A stretch of DNA of 64,000 nucleotides from Burkholderiales bacterium. GTDB lineage: Bacteria; Pseudomonadota; Gammaproteobacteria; Burkholderiales; Burkholderiaceae_C. The notes under the pieces were generated by a model. The model saw only the letters and a program-made list of their open reading frames with translations, had not been told where the DNA came from and did no database searches. The DNA is taken from positions 33,873 through 97,872 of the forward strand of contig JAIOOS010000008.1 in the NCBI GenBank assembly GCA_021414305.1. The letters are read 5' to 3'. The position numbers and the translations under genes are program-made. This document shows, one piece after another, positions 8,377-16,711 of the stretch. Position 1 is the stretch's first letter, and every line of letters starts with the position of its first letter.

Positions 8377-8903
8377 TGGCCCGCGCCGCCGCGCCGGTGC
8401 CGCCGCCCGCGCCGCCGCGCACCGAGCCCACGGCCGAGCAGGTGCTCGGCCTCCTCGACCGCGCCCAGGCGCTCGCGCGCCGGGCGATGGACTCGGGCCA
8501 CCATCCCTTCGGCGCGCTCCTCGTCGCCTCCGACCACACGACCGTGCTCATGGAGCAGGGCAACGTCGACAGCGTCAACCACGCCGAGGCCGTGCTCGCG
8601 CGCGACGCGGCGCGGCGCTATTCGCCGGCCGAGCTCTGGCCCTGCACCCTGGTCACCACCGTCGAGCCGTGCGCGATGTGCGCCGGCACGCAGTACTGGG
8701 CGAACATCGGCCGCGTCGTCTTCGGCATCGAGGAGAAGGTGCTGCTCTCGCTCACCGGCGGCAACCCCGAGAACCCCACGCTCGACCTGCCCTGCCGGCA
8801 CGTCTTCGCCCGCGGGCAGAAGGACGTGAGGGTGATCGGCCCGGTGGCGGCCGCGGCCGAGGCGATCACGGCCTTGCACCGGCGCTACTGGCGCTCGATG
8901 TAG
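8376..8903 (+). CDS. Nucleobase/nucleoside deaminase (CDA fold, guanine-deaminase-like)
   Basis: The 175-residue protein is a cytidine-deaminase-fold enzyme. The Zn site is HAE (His69, Glu71) and PCAMCAG (Cys99, Cys102). The FGIEEKVLLSLTGG and LPCRHVFARG segments are like bacterial guanine deaminase/nucleoside deaminase relatives. It would feed a deaminated purine or pyrimidine into catabolism, in line with the operon. A Pro/Ala-rich stretch of about 18 residues precedes the domain. The exact base cannot be decided from sequence. Confidence 0.8.
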   Translation: MARAAAPVPPPAPPRTEPTAEQVLGLLDRAQALARRAMDSGHHPFGALLVASDHTTVLMEQGNVDSVNHAEAVLARDAARRYSPAELWPCTLVTTVEPCAMCAGTQYWANIGRVVFGIEEKVLLSLTGGNPENPTLDLPCRHVFARGQKDVRVIGPVAAAAEAITALHRRYWRSM

Positions 8904-8918
8904 CGCGCCGCGCGACGG

Positions 8919-9467
8919 CTACAGCGCGCCAGCCAGCTCCTCGGCCGAGCCGACCGTGGCGAACGCGCCGTTCAGTCCGGCCAGGTAGGCGAGCTGCACG
9001 TTGGCGGCGTCGACGGTCGCCCCGCCGAACTGGAGGTTGCGCGTGGCGCAGCCGTCGTGCGCCAGCGAGCACGAGAAGCCCAGGTCGGCCGCGGCGCGGA
9101 CCGTGGTGTCGACGCACATGTGGGTCATCATGCCGGCCACGACGAGGCTCTTCGCGTCGACGGCGCGCAGGTCCTGGAGCAGCGTGGTCTCGCGAAAGCT
9201 GTTCGGATGGTGCTTGGTCACCACGCGCTCGCCCTCGGCCGGCGCGACCGCCGGGTGGATCTTCGCGCCGGGCGTGCCGGGAAGGAAGAACGTGGCGCCG
9301 GGACGCAGGGCGATGTGCCGGATGTGGAACACCGGCAGCGACCGCCCGCGAAAGGCCGCCAGCAGCGCCGCGGCACGCGAGACCGCCGCCTGCGCGCCGA
9401 CGAGCTCCATCGTGCCGCCAGGAAAGTAGTCGTTCTGCAGGTCGATGAGGACGAGGGCGGTGGTCAT
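8919..9467 (-). CDS. Isochorismatase-family cysteine hydrolase
   Basis: The 182-residue alpha/beta hydrolase has the Asp-Lys-Cys triad: Asp9 (LVLIDLQNDYF), Lys85 (VVTKHHPNSF) and Cys118 (MMTHMCVDTTVRAA). The ATG at 9467 begins the domain directly; the frame stays open upstream but that part is composition-driven. Family members hydrolyse nicotinamide, carbamoyl or ureido compounds (for example RutB-like amidases). With RidA as the upstream gene it resembles the RutB/RutC pairing, though other pathways use the same pair. Confidence 0.85.
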   Translation of the reverse strand: MTTALVLIDLQNDYFPGGTMELVGAQAAVSRAAALLAAFRGRSLPVFHIRHIALRPGATFFLPGTPGAKIHPAVAPAEGERVVTKHHPNSFRETTLLQDLRAVDAKSLVVAGMMTHMCVDTTVRAAADLGFSCSLAHDGCATRNLQFGGATVDAANVQLAYLAGLNGAFATVGSAEELAGAL

Positions 9468-9492
9468 GGCGGTTCGGTGGGGGCGGTCGAGA

Positions 9493-9966
9493 TCAACGGT
9501 TGCAGGCGGCGACGAGATCGAGCTCGACCGTGGCGTTCTTCGGAAGCTGGGCGACGCCGACCGAGGTGCGGGTGTGCCGCCCGGCCTCGCCGAGAACGAA
9601 GTGCAGCAGCTCCGACGCACCGTCGGCCACCTCGCTCTGCAGCGTGAAGCCGGGCGAAGACTGGGTGTACACCGTGACCCGGAGGATCCGGCGGACCAGA
9701 TCGAGGGTGCCGAGCTCGCGCTGCAGCAGGGCCAGGGCCCGCATGGCGCAGACCTTGGCGGCGCGCTGCGCCTCGCCGAGCGACACCTGCTCGTCCACCC
9801 GTCCGGTCACGACGACCTCGGCGCCGACGCGCGGCACCTGCCCGCTCACGTAGACGAGGTCGCCGTCGCGCAGCGCGGGGACGTAGTTGCCGCCGACCTT
9901 CAGCTCGCCGGCGAATGAGTAGCCCAGGGCCGCGGCGGCTTCCTGGAATCGGGCGTCGGCTGACAT
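9493..9966 (-). CDS. RidA (YjgF/YER057c/UK114) family protein
   Basis: The 157-residue protein carries the RidA core: LVYVSGQVP, then QAAKVCAMRALALLQ-like helices and the closing RTSVGVAQLPKNATVELDL with the substrate-binding Arg. RidA proteins deaminate reactive enamine/imine intermediates. Start at ATG 9966 (MSADARFQEA). It lies between the VOC gene (6 bases away) and the isochorismatase-like gene, all on the minus strand, probably one operon with the AllA-like gene at its head. Confidence 0.88.
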   Translation of the reverse strand: MSADARFQEAAAALGYSFAGELKVGGNYVPALRDGDLVYVSGQVPRVGAEVVVTGRVDEQVSLGEAQRAAKVCAMRALALLQRELGTLDLVRRILRVTVYTQSSPGFTLQSEVADGASELLHFVLGEAGRHTRTSVGVAQLPKNATVELDLVAACNR

Positions 9967-9971
9967 GGGAG

Positions 9972-10322
9972 CTACCTCGCGTACTTCGCCTGGTAGAGCT
10001 GCACCTTGAAATCGCCCGGCACCTTGAAGTAGGTGACGAAGCCGTAGCCGTGGTCCTCGACCTCCTGGGCGAATTCGACGCCGCGGCCTTTCAGCTCGGC
10101 GACGGTGGCGGCGATGTCGTCGCAGTAGAACGAGATGTCGGCCGTGCCCGACGCCGGCTTGCCGCCTTCGGTAGGGTGGACGCCGAGGTCGGCTTCGGGC
10201 GCGTCGAAGATCAGCCAGCCACCGCCGACGTCTCTGCCCTTCAGGCCGAGCTTGTCGCGGAGGAAGGCGCGCAGCGCCTCGGCCTCGGCCGAATAGAACA
10301 TCGCATGCATGCCACGGATCAT
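9972..10322 (-). CDS. VOC-superfamily protein (glyoxalase/dioxygenase-like) 1
   Basis: A 116-residue vicinal-oxygen-chelate protein made of one pair of beta-alpha-beta-beta-beta modules (MHAMFYSAEAEALRAFLRDK; ISFYCDDIAATVAELKGRG; VTYFKVPGDFKVQLYQ). His5-type N-terminal and Gln/Glu C-terminal positions are compatible with a metal site but not complete enough to name a reaction. It is followed after 5 bases by ridA. Confidence 0.82.
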   Translation of the reverse strand: MIRGMHAMFYSAEAEALRAFLRDKLGLKGRDVGGGWLIFDAPEADLGVHPTEGGKPASGTADISFYCDDIAATVAELKGRGVEFAQEVEDHGYGFVTYFKVPGDFKVQLYQAKYAR

Positions 10323-10361
10323 GGTGTGCCTCCTTCGCCTTCAAGCCGCCGCCTGCCCACG

Positions 10362-10757
10362 CTAGCCGCGCGGCAGCGGCTGCAGGATGCTGACCCGGTT
10401 GCCTTCGCTGTCGGTGAACGACACGTACTGGCCGACGCCGGGAATCGCCATCGGCTCGCCGAGGACCTCGCCGCCGGCGGCCTTCACCTTCGCCATCGCC
10501 GCCCGGACGTCGTCGACCGCGATCACGACCGAAGGCACCTGCGCCGGCCAGTCGGGCTTCTTCGGAAAGAAGCCGCCGTTGATCGCGCCGATGCCGGTGG
10601 GCCGGCCGTCGCTGCCGCTCGGCGTGGTGGTGGCGAGCACGTAGTCGCCCATCTCGGCGCCCATGGGCTGCATCTGCCAGCCGAAGGCCTGCTCGTAGAA
10701 GCGCGCGAGGCGCGCCTTGTCGTCGAAAGGCATCTCGAAGTGAACGACCGGATTCAT
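10362..10757 (-). CDS. VOC-superfamily protein 2
   Basis: A 131-residue VOC protein starting MNPVVHFEMPFDDKARLARF, with AFGWQMQ and the closing GVGQYVSFTDSEGNRVSILQP, typical of the large bacterial 'VOC family / PhnB-like' group of unknown reaction. The start at 10757 is the only ATG that includes the first beta strand; a frame running further upstream into the neighbour is ignored. It sits between VOC protein 1 and the DUF2214 gene. Confidence 0.83.
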   Translation of the reverse strand: MNPVVHFEMPFDDKARLARFYEQAFGWQMQPMGAEMGDYVLATTTPSGSDGRPTGIGAINGGFFPKKPDWPAQVPSVVIAVDDVRAAMAKVKAAGGEVLGEPMAIPGVGQYVSFTDSEGNRVSILQPLPRG

Positions 10758-10789
10758 CGCTTTTCTCCTGGTGAAGGGCCGCGGGCGGG

Positions 10790-11242
10790 TCAGAGTCCCA
10801 CGCCGCGGGCCATGAGGCTCGCACACAGCGCCGCGGCGAGCAACAGCAGCAGTTCCACGCGCAAGGACAGCACGATCCGCCGGTACTCCTCGGCCGAGAC
10901 GACGGGCGCCGCGCCCTGGCGCGTCTGCGCCCGCCACTTGATGAAGCGCAGCGTCGGATAGATCGACACCAGCCCGACCAGCACGAACAGCGCCATCTTG
11001 GCGTTGAAGACCGGATTGGCGAAGTAGAACGCCTTGCCCTTCTCGAAGAACCAGACGCGCAGCAGGCCGACGACGACGAGCAGCATCGCGAACAGGCCGT
11101 ACCAGCGGTCGCAGCGCTGGATGCGCCGCGCCTCGGCATGCGTGGGCGCAGGGCTCATCGTCTGCCATTCGAGGAACACCGTGGCGACGACGCCGAACAC
11201 GGCAACGAAGTGGAGGAAGGCGAAGAAGGCGCTGGTGACCAT
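10790..11242 (-). CDS. DUF2214-family membrane protein
   Basis: A 150-residue inner-membrane protein with four predicted helices (FFAFLHFVAVFGVVATVFLEW, WYGLFAMLLVVVGLLRVWFF, MALFVLVGLVSIYPTLRFI, VELLLLLAAALCASLMA). WYGLFAMLLVVVGLLRV followed by FEKGKAFYFANPVF is diagnostic of DUF2214. ATG 11242 is chosen over an ATG five codons earlier because ggagctgcg precedes it. Function is unknown; it lies in the minus-strand AllA cluster. Confidence 0.85.
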   Translation of the reverse strand: MVTSAFFAFLHFVAVFGVVATVFLEWQTMSPAPTHAEARRIQRCDRWYGLFAMLLVVVGLLRVWFFEKGKAFYFANPVFNAKMALFVLVGLVSIYPTLRFIKWRAQTRQGAAPVVSAEEYRRIVLSLRVELLLLLAAALCASLMARGVGL

Positions 11243-11269
11243 CGCAGCTCCGGGCAACGGGAAGGACGC

Positions 11270-11941
11270 TCAGCGCTCGATCGGCGCCTCGAGCAGGCAG
11301 CCGAACTCGCGGGCGAAGTCGACCGAGACGCGCGCGTGCACCGCTCCCTGCCTGTCGAAGAAGCGCTGCCGGCCGGCGAGGCCGAACACGCCCTCGTGCC
11401 AGACATCCGGGTGGATGTAGAGCCCCTGGCTGCCGTCGAAGCGGAAGCAGACGAAGCGCTCGGGCCTCACGTCGTCGCCGGGCAGGGCGAGCGGCACGTA
11501 GAACGGCTGGCGGTCGAGCGGGAAGAAGAGCTGGCCGCCGTCGGGGTGGTAGTTGGCATGCCAGAGCAGCATCCGGCCCGGCGCCTCGGCATGATCGGTC
11601 CGCGCCGACTCGGGCGCCTTCGCATAGGCCAGGATGTAGTGGCCGCCGACCGCCTCGTTGCGACCATAGAGGATGTCGCCCTGCCACTCGCTGACGAACA
11701 CGCCTTCGGTCGTGCCGCCCTGGTCGCCGGTGTCGGCATCCACCGGGCGCGTGCCGCGCGCCGGCCAGCGCACGATCTCGACCCGGCATTCGGCCGGCTC
11801 GTCGACCAGGCGACCGTAGCCCGCGAGCGTCTCGGAGGTCGCGGTCACGACCGGCATGCGCACGGTCGCGAGGCCAGGCGGCAGGTCGGGATGGAGGTAG
11901 TCGATCGCTGCAGACACGAAGGGGCCCTCTTCGGCCGCCAT
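11270..11941 (-). CDS. AllA-like ureidoglycolate lyase
   Basis: The 223-residue cupin-type protein has the segment GSQGLYIHPDVWHEGVF, which matches the ureidoglycolate lyase (AllA) hallmark of a His-containing strand followed by a W-H pair. AllA splits ureidoglycolate into glyoxylate and urea, the last step of the ureide route encoded at 612-4492. It is longer than E. coli AllA (about 160), so it belongs to a divergent branch. It heads the minus-strand cluster and is divergent from the S10 peptidase gene with only 43 bases between. Confidence 0.65.
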   Translation of the reverse strand: MAAEEGPFVSAAIDYLHPDLPPGLATVRMPVVTATSETLAGYGRLVDEPAECRVEIVRWPARGTRPVDADTGDQGGTTEGVFVSEWQGDILYGRNEAVGGHYILAYAKAPESARTDHAEAPGRMLLWHANYHPDGGQLFFPLDRQPFYVPLALPGDDVRPERFVCFRFDGSQGLYIHPDVWHEGVFGLAGRQRFFDRQGAVHARVSVDFAREFGCLLEAPIER

Positions 11942-11984
11942 GCTATGCGAAGGAGGCTCGCGCCGCGTTCGGCAGAATAGGCCG

Positions 11985-13502
11985 ATGACCGACACCGCCA
12001 CCCCCGCTCCCGCCTCCGTCCCTTCCCCCTCCACGCCGAGCGAAGACGTCAAGAAGCGACGCCGCGAGCTGGTCGACAAGCTCCTCGCCCGGCCGCCCGT
12101 GAAGAGCGAAGGCGAGGTCCGTCTTGGCGGCAAGGCGATGCCGTACACGGCGACGCTCGAGTTCATGCCGGTCGCCGGCCCGGTGTTCGCCGACACCGGC
12201 GGCGAGCCGGAGGCCGCGGTCTTCACCACCGCGTACGTGCTGAAAGGCGAGGCCTCGGGCCAGCGCCCGGTCTGCTTCGCCTTCAACGGCGGCCCCGGCT
12301 CGGCCTCGGTCTGGCTGCACCTGGGCGCGCTCGGGCCGAAGCGGGTGCAGGTCAACGACGACGGCTCGATGCCGCTGCCGCCCTACGCGGTGAGCGACAA
12401 CCCGCATTCCTGGTTCGAGCACTTCGACCTCGTCTTCGTCGACCCGCCGCACACCGGCTACTCGATCGCCTCGAGCGAGGAGGCGCGGACCAAGCTGCTC
12501 GGCGTCGACGGCGACGTCGAGGCGCTTGCCGAGGTGATGCGCGCCTGGCTCGGACGGCACCAGCGCTGGAATTCGCCCGTCTACCTCGCCGGCGAAAGCT
12601 ACGGCACCACCCGCGGCGCGGCACTCGCCGACCGGCTGCAGAGCCTGGGCGTCGCCCTCTCCGGCCTGATCCTCGTCTCCTGCGCGATGGACCTGCAGTC
12701 GATCGTGTTCGCGCCGCACAACGACCTGCCCTACGCCCTGTTCCTGCCGGCGTTCGCCGGCGTGGCGCAGTACCACGGCAAGCTGAAGGGCGCGCTCGGC
12801 AAGTCGCCACGAGCGGCGCGCGCGGCGGCCGAGGCCTTCGTCGAGGAAGAGTACCTGCGCGCCCTGCATCGCGGCGCCGCGCTCGACGGCAAGGCGCGCG
12901 AGCGCATCGTCAAGCGGATCGCCGAGCTCACCGGCCTCGCGCCCGCGCTGGTGGCGGAGAAGAACCTGCGCATCAGCGACCAGGACTTCTTCTTCGAGCT
13001 GCTGCGCGACGAGGGCAAGATCGTCGGCCGGCTCGACGCCCGCGTCACCGGGCCGATGGCGGCGAGCCGCACCCGCGCCTGGGAGTTCGACCCCGGCATC
13101 GAATCGATCGCCGCCGCGTACACGATGGCCGCGCTCGGCTACATGGGCAAGGAGCTCGGCCTGGCGACGACGCAGCGCTACGAGATCCTCTCGATGGAAG
13201 TGCACGAGCAGTGGAACTGGAACCGCGGCAAGGACAAGGGCAACAGCTACGCCAGCACCAGCGGCGACCTGGCCCGGGCAATGCGCCGCAACCCGCACCT
13301 GCGCGTGCTTGTCGCCAGCGGCCACTACGACCTGGGCACGCCGTACTCGGCCTCGAACTGGTCGCTCGCCCAGCTCGATGCGCCGCCCGAGGTGCTGGCG
13401 CGCATCGAGCACCACTACTACGACGCGGGGCACATGATGTACACCCGCGAGCCCGACCTGGTGAAGCTCAAGCGCGACCTCGTGGCGTGGCTCGCCGCCT
13501 AG
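11985..13502 (+). CDS. S10-family serine carboxypeptidase-like peptidase
   Basis: The 505-residue alpha/beta hydrolase matches bacterial serine-carboxypeptidase-like proteins (COG2939 type). The oxyanion segment is NGGPGSASVWLHLG, the nucleophile is Ser205 in GESYGTTRG, the acid lies in GHYDLGTPY and the base in HYYDAGHMMY. No signal peptide is seen: the N-terminus is Pro/Ser/Thr-rich then Lys/Arg-rich, so a cytoplasmic location is likely. The ATG at 11985 is used; the frame is open slightly further upstream without a better start. Confidence 0.88.
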   Translation: MTDTATPAPASVPSPSTPSEDVKKRRRELVDKLLARPPVKSEGEVRLGGKAMPYTATLEFMPVAGPVFADTGGEPEAAVFTTAYVLKGEASGQRPVCFAFNGGPGSASVWLHLGALGPKRVQVNDDGSMPLPPYAVSDNPHSWFEHFDLVFVDPPHTGYSIASSEEARTKLLGVDGDVEALAEVMRAWLGRHQRWNSPVYLAGESYGTTRGAALADRLQSLGVALSGLILVSCAMDLQSIVFAPHNDLPYALFLPAFAGVAQYHGKLKGALGKSPRAARAAAEAFVEEEYLRALHRGAALDGKARERIVKRIAELTGLAPALVAEKNLRISDQDFFFELLRDEGKIVGRLDARVTGPMAASRTRAWEFDPGIESIAAAYTMAALGYMGKELGLATTQRYEILSMEVHEQWNWNRGKDKGNSYASTSGDLARAMRRNPHLRVLVASGHYDLGTPYSASNWSLAQLDAPPEVLARIEHHYYDAGHMMYTREPDLVKLKRDLVAWLAA

Positions 13503-13509
13503 GGCCGTG

Positions 13510-14838
13510 ATGGGCAGGCTTCGACACATGCTGGCGACCGGCGCGCTCGTCGCCCTGGCCAGCGGATGCGGCGGCGGTGGCGGCGTCGGTACGGAAACGC
13601 TCTACGTCGAGTTCGCCTACCCGACCAATTCGACGATCGGCGTCCTGCGCGTCCCGCTCACCTCGACGCCGCACCTCGACGGCCTGGAAGGTCATTCGCC
13701 CCACTGCGCCCTCTCCGCGGGTGCGCTCCCGCCCGGCCTGACGCTGGCGGACAACTGCGTCATCAGCGGGGCGCCCCAGGCCGCAGGGACGTTCGCCTTC
13801 ACCGTGCGTCTCACCGCCTCCGGAGTCAAGGGCTCCGTCGAGGCCTCGGGCGGGTTCACGATCAGCGACCCTTCGCCGGTGCTGACTACTGTGCGCGGCA
13901 CGGTCTTCGTCGTCGACGCGAGCATCGACCAGCAGTTCACGATCGGCCTGCCGGTCGGCCTCGCACAGACCCTCGGCCCCCTGCCGTCGCCCGACCCGGG
14001 CGACGTCATGACGTTCGCCGTCGTCTCGGGCACGTTGCCGCCCGGCATGGTCATCGATCCCGCCACCGGCGGCCTGACCGGAACCCCGACCCAGCTGGGT
14101 CGCAGCACGTTCAACATCGGCGCGACCCTGCAGCGCAGCGGCATCGTCTACACGTCCAATGCGACGCCGGTGGTCGTCTATGTGTCCCCCGTCGTCGCCC
14201 AGGTGACCTACCCGAGCTGCCCCGCCGTCTGGGCCGTCGCCTGGACCTGCGCGCCAACGGTTGCCGGGCTGCCCCCCGGCGCGACGGTCGGCGCCTATTC
14301 GGCGGTCGCCATCCCCGCTGGATTCGCCATCGATCCGGCGACCGGCACCCTCAGCGGCACGCCGGTCGCGCCGGGCGATCTCCAGTTCGTGGCGCAAACG
14401 TCGGTGACGCTCGCCGATTCGCTCTCGTACGTGATGACTCCGGTCGCCTTCCTGGCAAGAGCCGCACCGTCTCCCTCCTGGGGCAGCAACGACGGCGACA
14501 CGTCGAACATGACCGGCGTCATCGTCGCCTTTCCGACCCAGCCGACGTTCGGCCCCGGGCTCGCCACGATCTGGCTCACGGTGAACCAGCCGTTCACGGT
14601 CGACATCGTCGCGGTGAACGGGAGCCTGCCGGGCGACCTGCGCACGTTCTCCATCGTCCCCTACGCCGACCATCCGCTGCCGAGCTGGGTGACGATCGAT
14701 CCCTTGACGGGCAGGCTGCAGGGAGCGCCGCCCCCGAGCATCGCCAGCGGCTTCGCGATGTTCACGGTGAACCTGGCGACCACCCGCAACGGGCGCACCG
14801 CGTCGCGAACCTACGTCTGGCAGTTCATCGTTCCCTGA
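13510..14838 (+). CDS. Lipoprotein with putative Ig-like (He_PIG) repeats
   Basis: The 442-residue secreted protein has a lipobox (VALASGC, then a Gly run). It carries several copies of the putative-Ig repeat signature: ALPPGLTLADNCVISGAP, TLPPGMVIDPATGGLTGTP, IPAGFAIDPATGTLSGTP and PLPSWVTIDPLTGRLQGAP. These cadherin-like modules occur on cell-surface proteins. The GTG three bases upstream (13507) is an equally possible start. No partner or function is evident. Confidence 0.83.
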   Translation: MGRLRHMLATGALVALASGCGGGGGVGTETLYVEFAYPTNSTIGVLRVPLTSTPHLDGLEGHSPHCALSAGALPPGLTLADNCVISGAPQAAGTFAFTVRLTASGVKGSVEASGGFTISDPSPVLTTVRGTVFVVDASIDQQFTIGLPVGLAQTLGPLPSPDPGDVMTFAVVSGTLPPGMVIDPATGGLTGTPTQLGRSTFNIGATLQRSGIVYTSNATPVVVYVSPVVAQVTYPSCPAVWAVAWTCAPTVAGLPPGATVGAYSAVAIPAGFAIDPATGTLSGTPVAPGDLQFVAQTSVTLADSLSYVMTPVAFLARAAPSPSWGSNDGDTSNMTGVIVAFPTQPTFGPGLATIWLTVNQPFTVDIVAVNGSLPGDLRTFSIVPYADHPLPSWVTIDPLTGRLQGAPPPSIASGFAMFTVNLATTRNGRTASRTYVWQFIVP

Positions 14839-14859
14839 GGGACCGCGGCGGCATCCCGG

Positions 14860-15870
14860 TCAGAGCTTGGAGACGCGCTCGAGCTCGCTCTTGAACAGGG
14901 TCACCACGGCCGGTTCGTAGGAGGCGGCGAACTTGTCGTGCACCGGCTTGACCTCGGCGCGCATGCGGGCCAGCTCGGCGGGTGCGATCTCGTTGTAGAT
15001 CATGCCCTTGGCCTTGAGCTCGGCCACGGCCTTGCCGGAGACCTCGCGGCTGACCACGCGCTGATAGTTCTGCGCTTCGATGGCGGCGTCCTGCAGGAGC
15101 TTCTGCTCCACCGGCGACAGCTTGTCCCAGAAGCGCTTGCTGATCTGGACGGGGTTGGTCGCGTACACGTGGTTGGTGGCGCTGACGTACTTGTTCACTT
15201 CGTAGAACTTGCTCGAAAGGATCACGGCGAACGGGTTCTCCTGCCCGTCCACGGCCTTGCTTTCGAGGGCACCGTACAGCTCGGCAAAGGGCATCGGGAT
15301 CGGGTTGGCCTTGAAGGTCTTGAAGGTCTCCAGGAACACCGGGTTCGGGATCACGCGCAGCTTCAGGCCTTCCAGGTCCTCGGCCTTGGTGATGGGCCGC
15401 TTGCCGTTGGTGACGTTGCGAAAACCCAGGTCGAAGAAGCCCAGCACGACCACGCCCTTTTCAGCCAGCTTGCCGCTGAGCATCTTGCCCAGCGGGCCGT
15501 CGACCATGGCATCGGCCTGGCGGGCGTTGCTGAAGAGGAACGGGAAGTCGAAGAGGCCGAACTCCTTGACGATGCCGGCCAGCGACGTGGTCGACGCCAC
15601 GAGCATTTCCTGCACGCCGCCCTGCAGCGCCGATTGCTGCTGCAGCTCGTTGCCGAGCTGGCTGCTGGCGTATTCCTGGACCTTGATCTTGCCGCCGCTC
15701 TTGGCTGCAACCAGCTCGGCGAACTTCTTCACCCCGGTGCTGGTCGGATGGTCGGGGTTGTTCAGGTGTCCGAAGCGGATGGTCCGCTCCTGGATGTCCT
15801 GGGCCAGCGCCACGCCGCCGGAGGCCAGCAGCAAGAGCATCGTCGTCAGCTGGATCAGCTTCGATTTCAT
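14860..15870 (-). CDS. TRAP transporter substrate-binding protein (DctP family), orphan
   Basis: The 336-residue periplasmic receptor has a clear signal peptide (LTTMLLLLASGGVALAQ) and the DctP features IRFGHLNNPDHPTSTG, LKLRVIPNPVFLETFK and PMPFAELYGALESKAVDGQENP. The conserved Arg in LRVIPNP usually pairs with a carboxylate of the ligand. ATG 15870 is preceded by ggaga. No DctQ/DctM membrane subunits lie nearby; it follows an ABC ATPase gene instead. Ligand is unknown. Confidence 0.88.
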   Translation of the reverse strand: MKSKLIQLTTMLLLLASGGVALAQDIQERTIRFGHLNNPDHPTSTGVKKFAELVAAKSGGKIKVQEYASSQLGNELQQQSALQGGVQEMLVASTTSLAGIVKEFGLFDFPFLFSNARQADAMVDGPLGKMLSGKLAEKGVVVLGFFDLGFRNVTNGKRPITKAEDLEGLKLRVIPNPVFLETFKTFKANPIPMPFAELYGALESKAVDGQENPFAVILSSKFYEVNKYVSATNHVYATNPVQISKRFWDKLSPVEQKLLQDAAIEAQNYQRVVSREVSGKAVAELKAKGMIYNEIAPAELARMRAEVKPVHDKFAASYEPAVVTLFKSELERVSKL

Positions 15871-15967
15871 GTTTTCTCCGTTCACGGCGGTTGACTGGAA
15901 AGTGATTCCAGATTCTAGGGACGCATCGGCAACGGTCAAACAGGCTTCACCCTGATGCGCCCGCCCC

Positions 15968-16711
15968 CTACAGGCCCAGCTCCTTCAGGAGGGCCTCCCG
16001 CAACGCCTGCGCCTCGGGGCTGGAGAGCCTGCGCGGGCGCGGAAGGCCGACCTCGAAGCTCGCCTGGATCCTGGTCGGCCGGGGCGAGAGCACCATGATG
16101 CGATCGGCCATGTAGATGGCTTCCTCGACGTCGTGGGTGATCAAGAGCACCGTGTGCCGCTCCTCGTCGAGGATGCGCAGCAATTCGTTCCTCATGCGCA
16201 GGTTCATCAGCGCGTCGAGGGCCGAGAACGGCTCGTCCATGTACAGGATGTCGGGCTTGACGACGAAGGCGCGGGCCAGGTCGGCCCGCTTCAGCATGCC
16301 GCCCGAGAGCTCGTGCGGATAGCTCGCCTCGAAGCCCTTCAGCCCCACCATCGCCGCGTAGTGGTCGGCCAGCGCGGCCTTGTCGCCGTGGCCTTCGCCG
16401 TTGAGGCCGAACATCAGGTTCTGCTGCACCGTCAGCCAGGGGAACACCGAGCCGTGCTGCGAGATCACGATGCCCTTCGGGCTGGGACCCGACTGCTCGA
16501 CGCCGCCCACCCGCACCGTGCCCGCGTCGGCCCGCTCGAAGCCGGCGACGATGTTCATCAAGGTCGACTTGCCGCAGCCCGAGGGACCGACGATGGCGAC
16601 GAACTCGCCGTCGGCGACGTTGAAGCTCACGTCCTCGATCACCGGCAGCGAGCCCTTGCCCGAGGCGAAGCTCTTGCGGATGCCGCTGACGACGATCGCC
16701 TTAGCGGACAT
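15968..16711 (-). CDS. ABC importer ATPase (NrtD/SsuB-like)
   Basis: The 247-residue nucleotide-binding subunit has Walker A GPSGCGKST (42-50), signature LSGGMLKRADLARA, Walker B ILYMDEPFSALD and switch ITHDVEEAI. The Q-loop (VISQHGSVFPWLT) is usual for the nitrate/sulfonate/taurine group. It overlaps the permease gene by 11 bases and forms a complete importer with 16701-17474 and the binding protein at 18570-19613. Confidence 0.91.
   Translation of the reverse strand: MSAKAIVVSGIRKSFASGKGSLPVIEDVSFNVADGEFVAIVGPSGCGKSTLMNIVAGFERADAGTVRVGGVEQSGPSPKGIVISQHGSVFPWLTVQQNLMFGLNGEGHGDKAALADHYAAMVGLKGFEASYPHELSGGMLKRADLARAFVVKPDILYMDEPFSALDALMNLRMRNELLRILDEERHTVLLITHDVEEAIYMADRIMVLSPRPTRIQASFEVGLPRPRRLSSPEAQALREALLKELGL

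Noticed and set aside
14841..14861. GACCG...CGGTC hairpin between the Ig-like lipoprotein and TRAP receptor genes as a bidirectional terminator
   Set aside because: Only five pairs, no T-run on either side, and it overlaps a stop codon.
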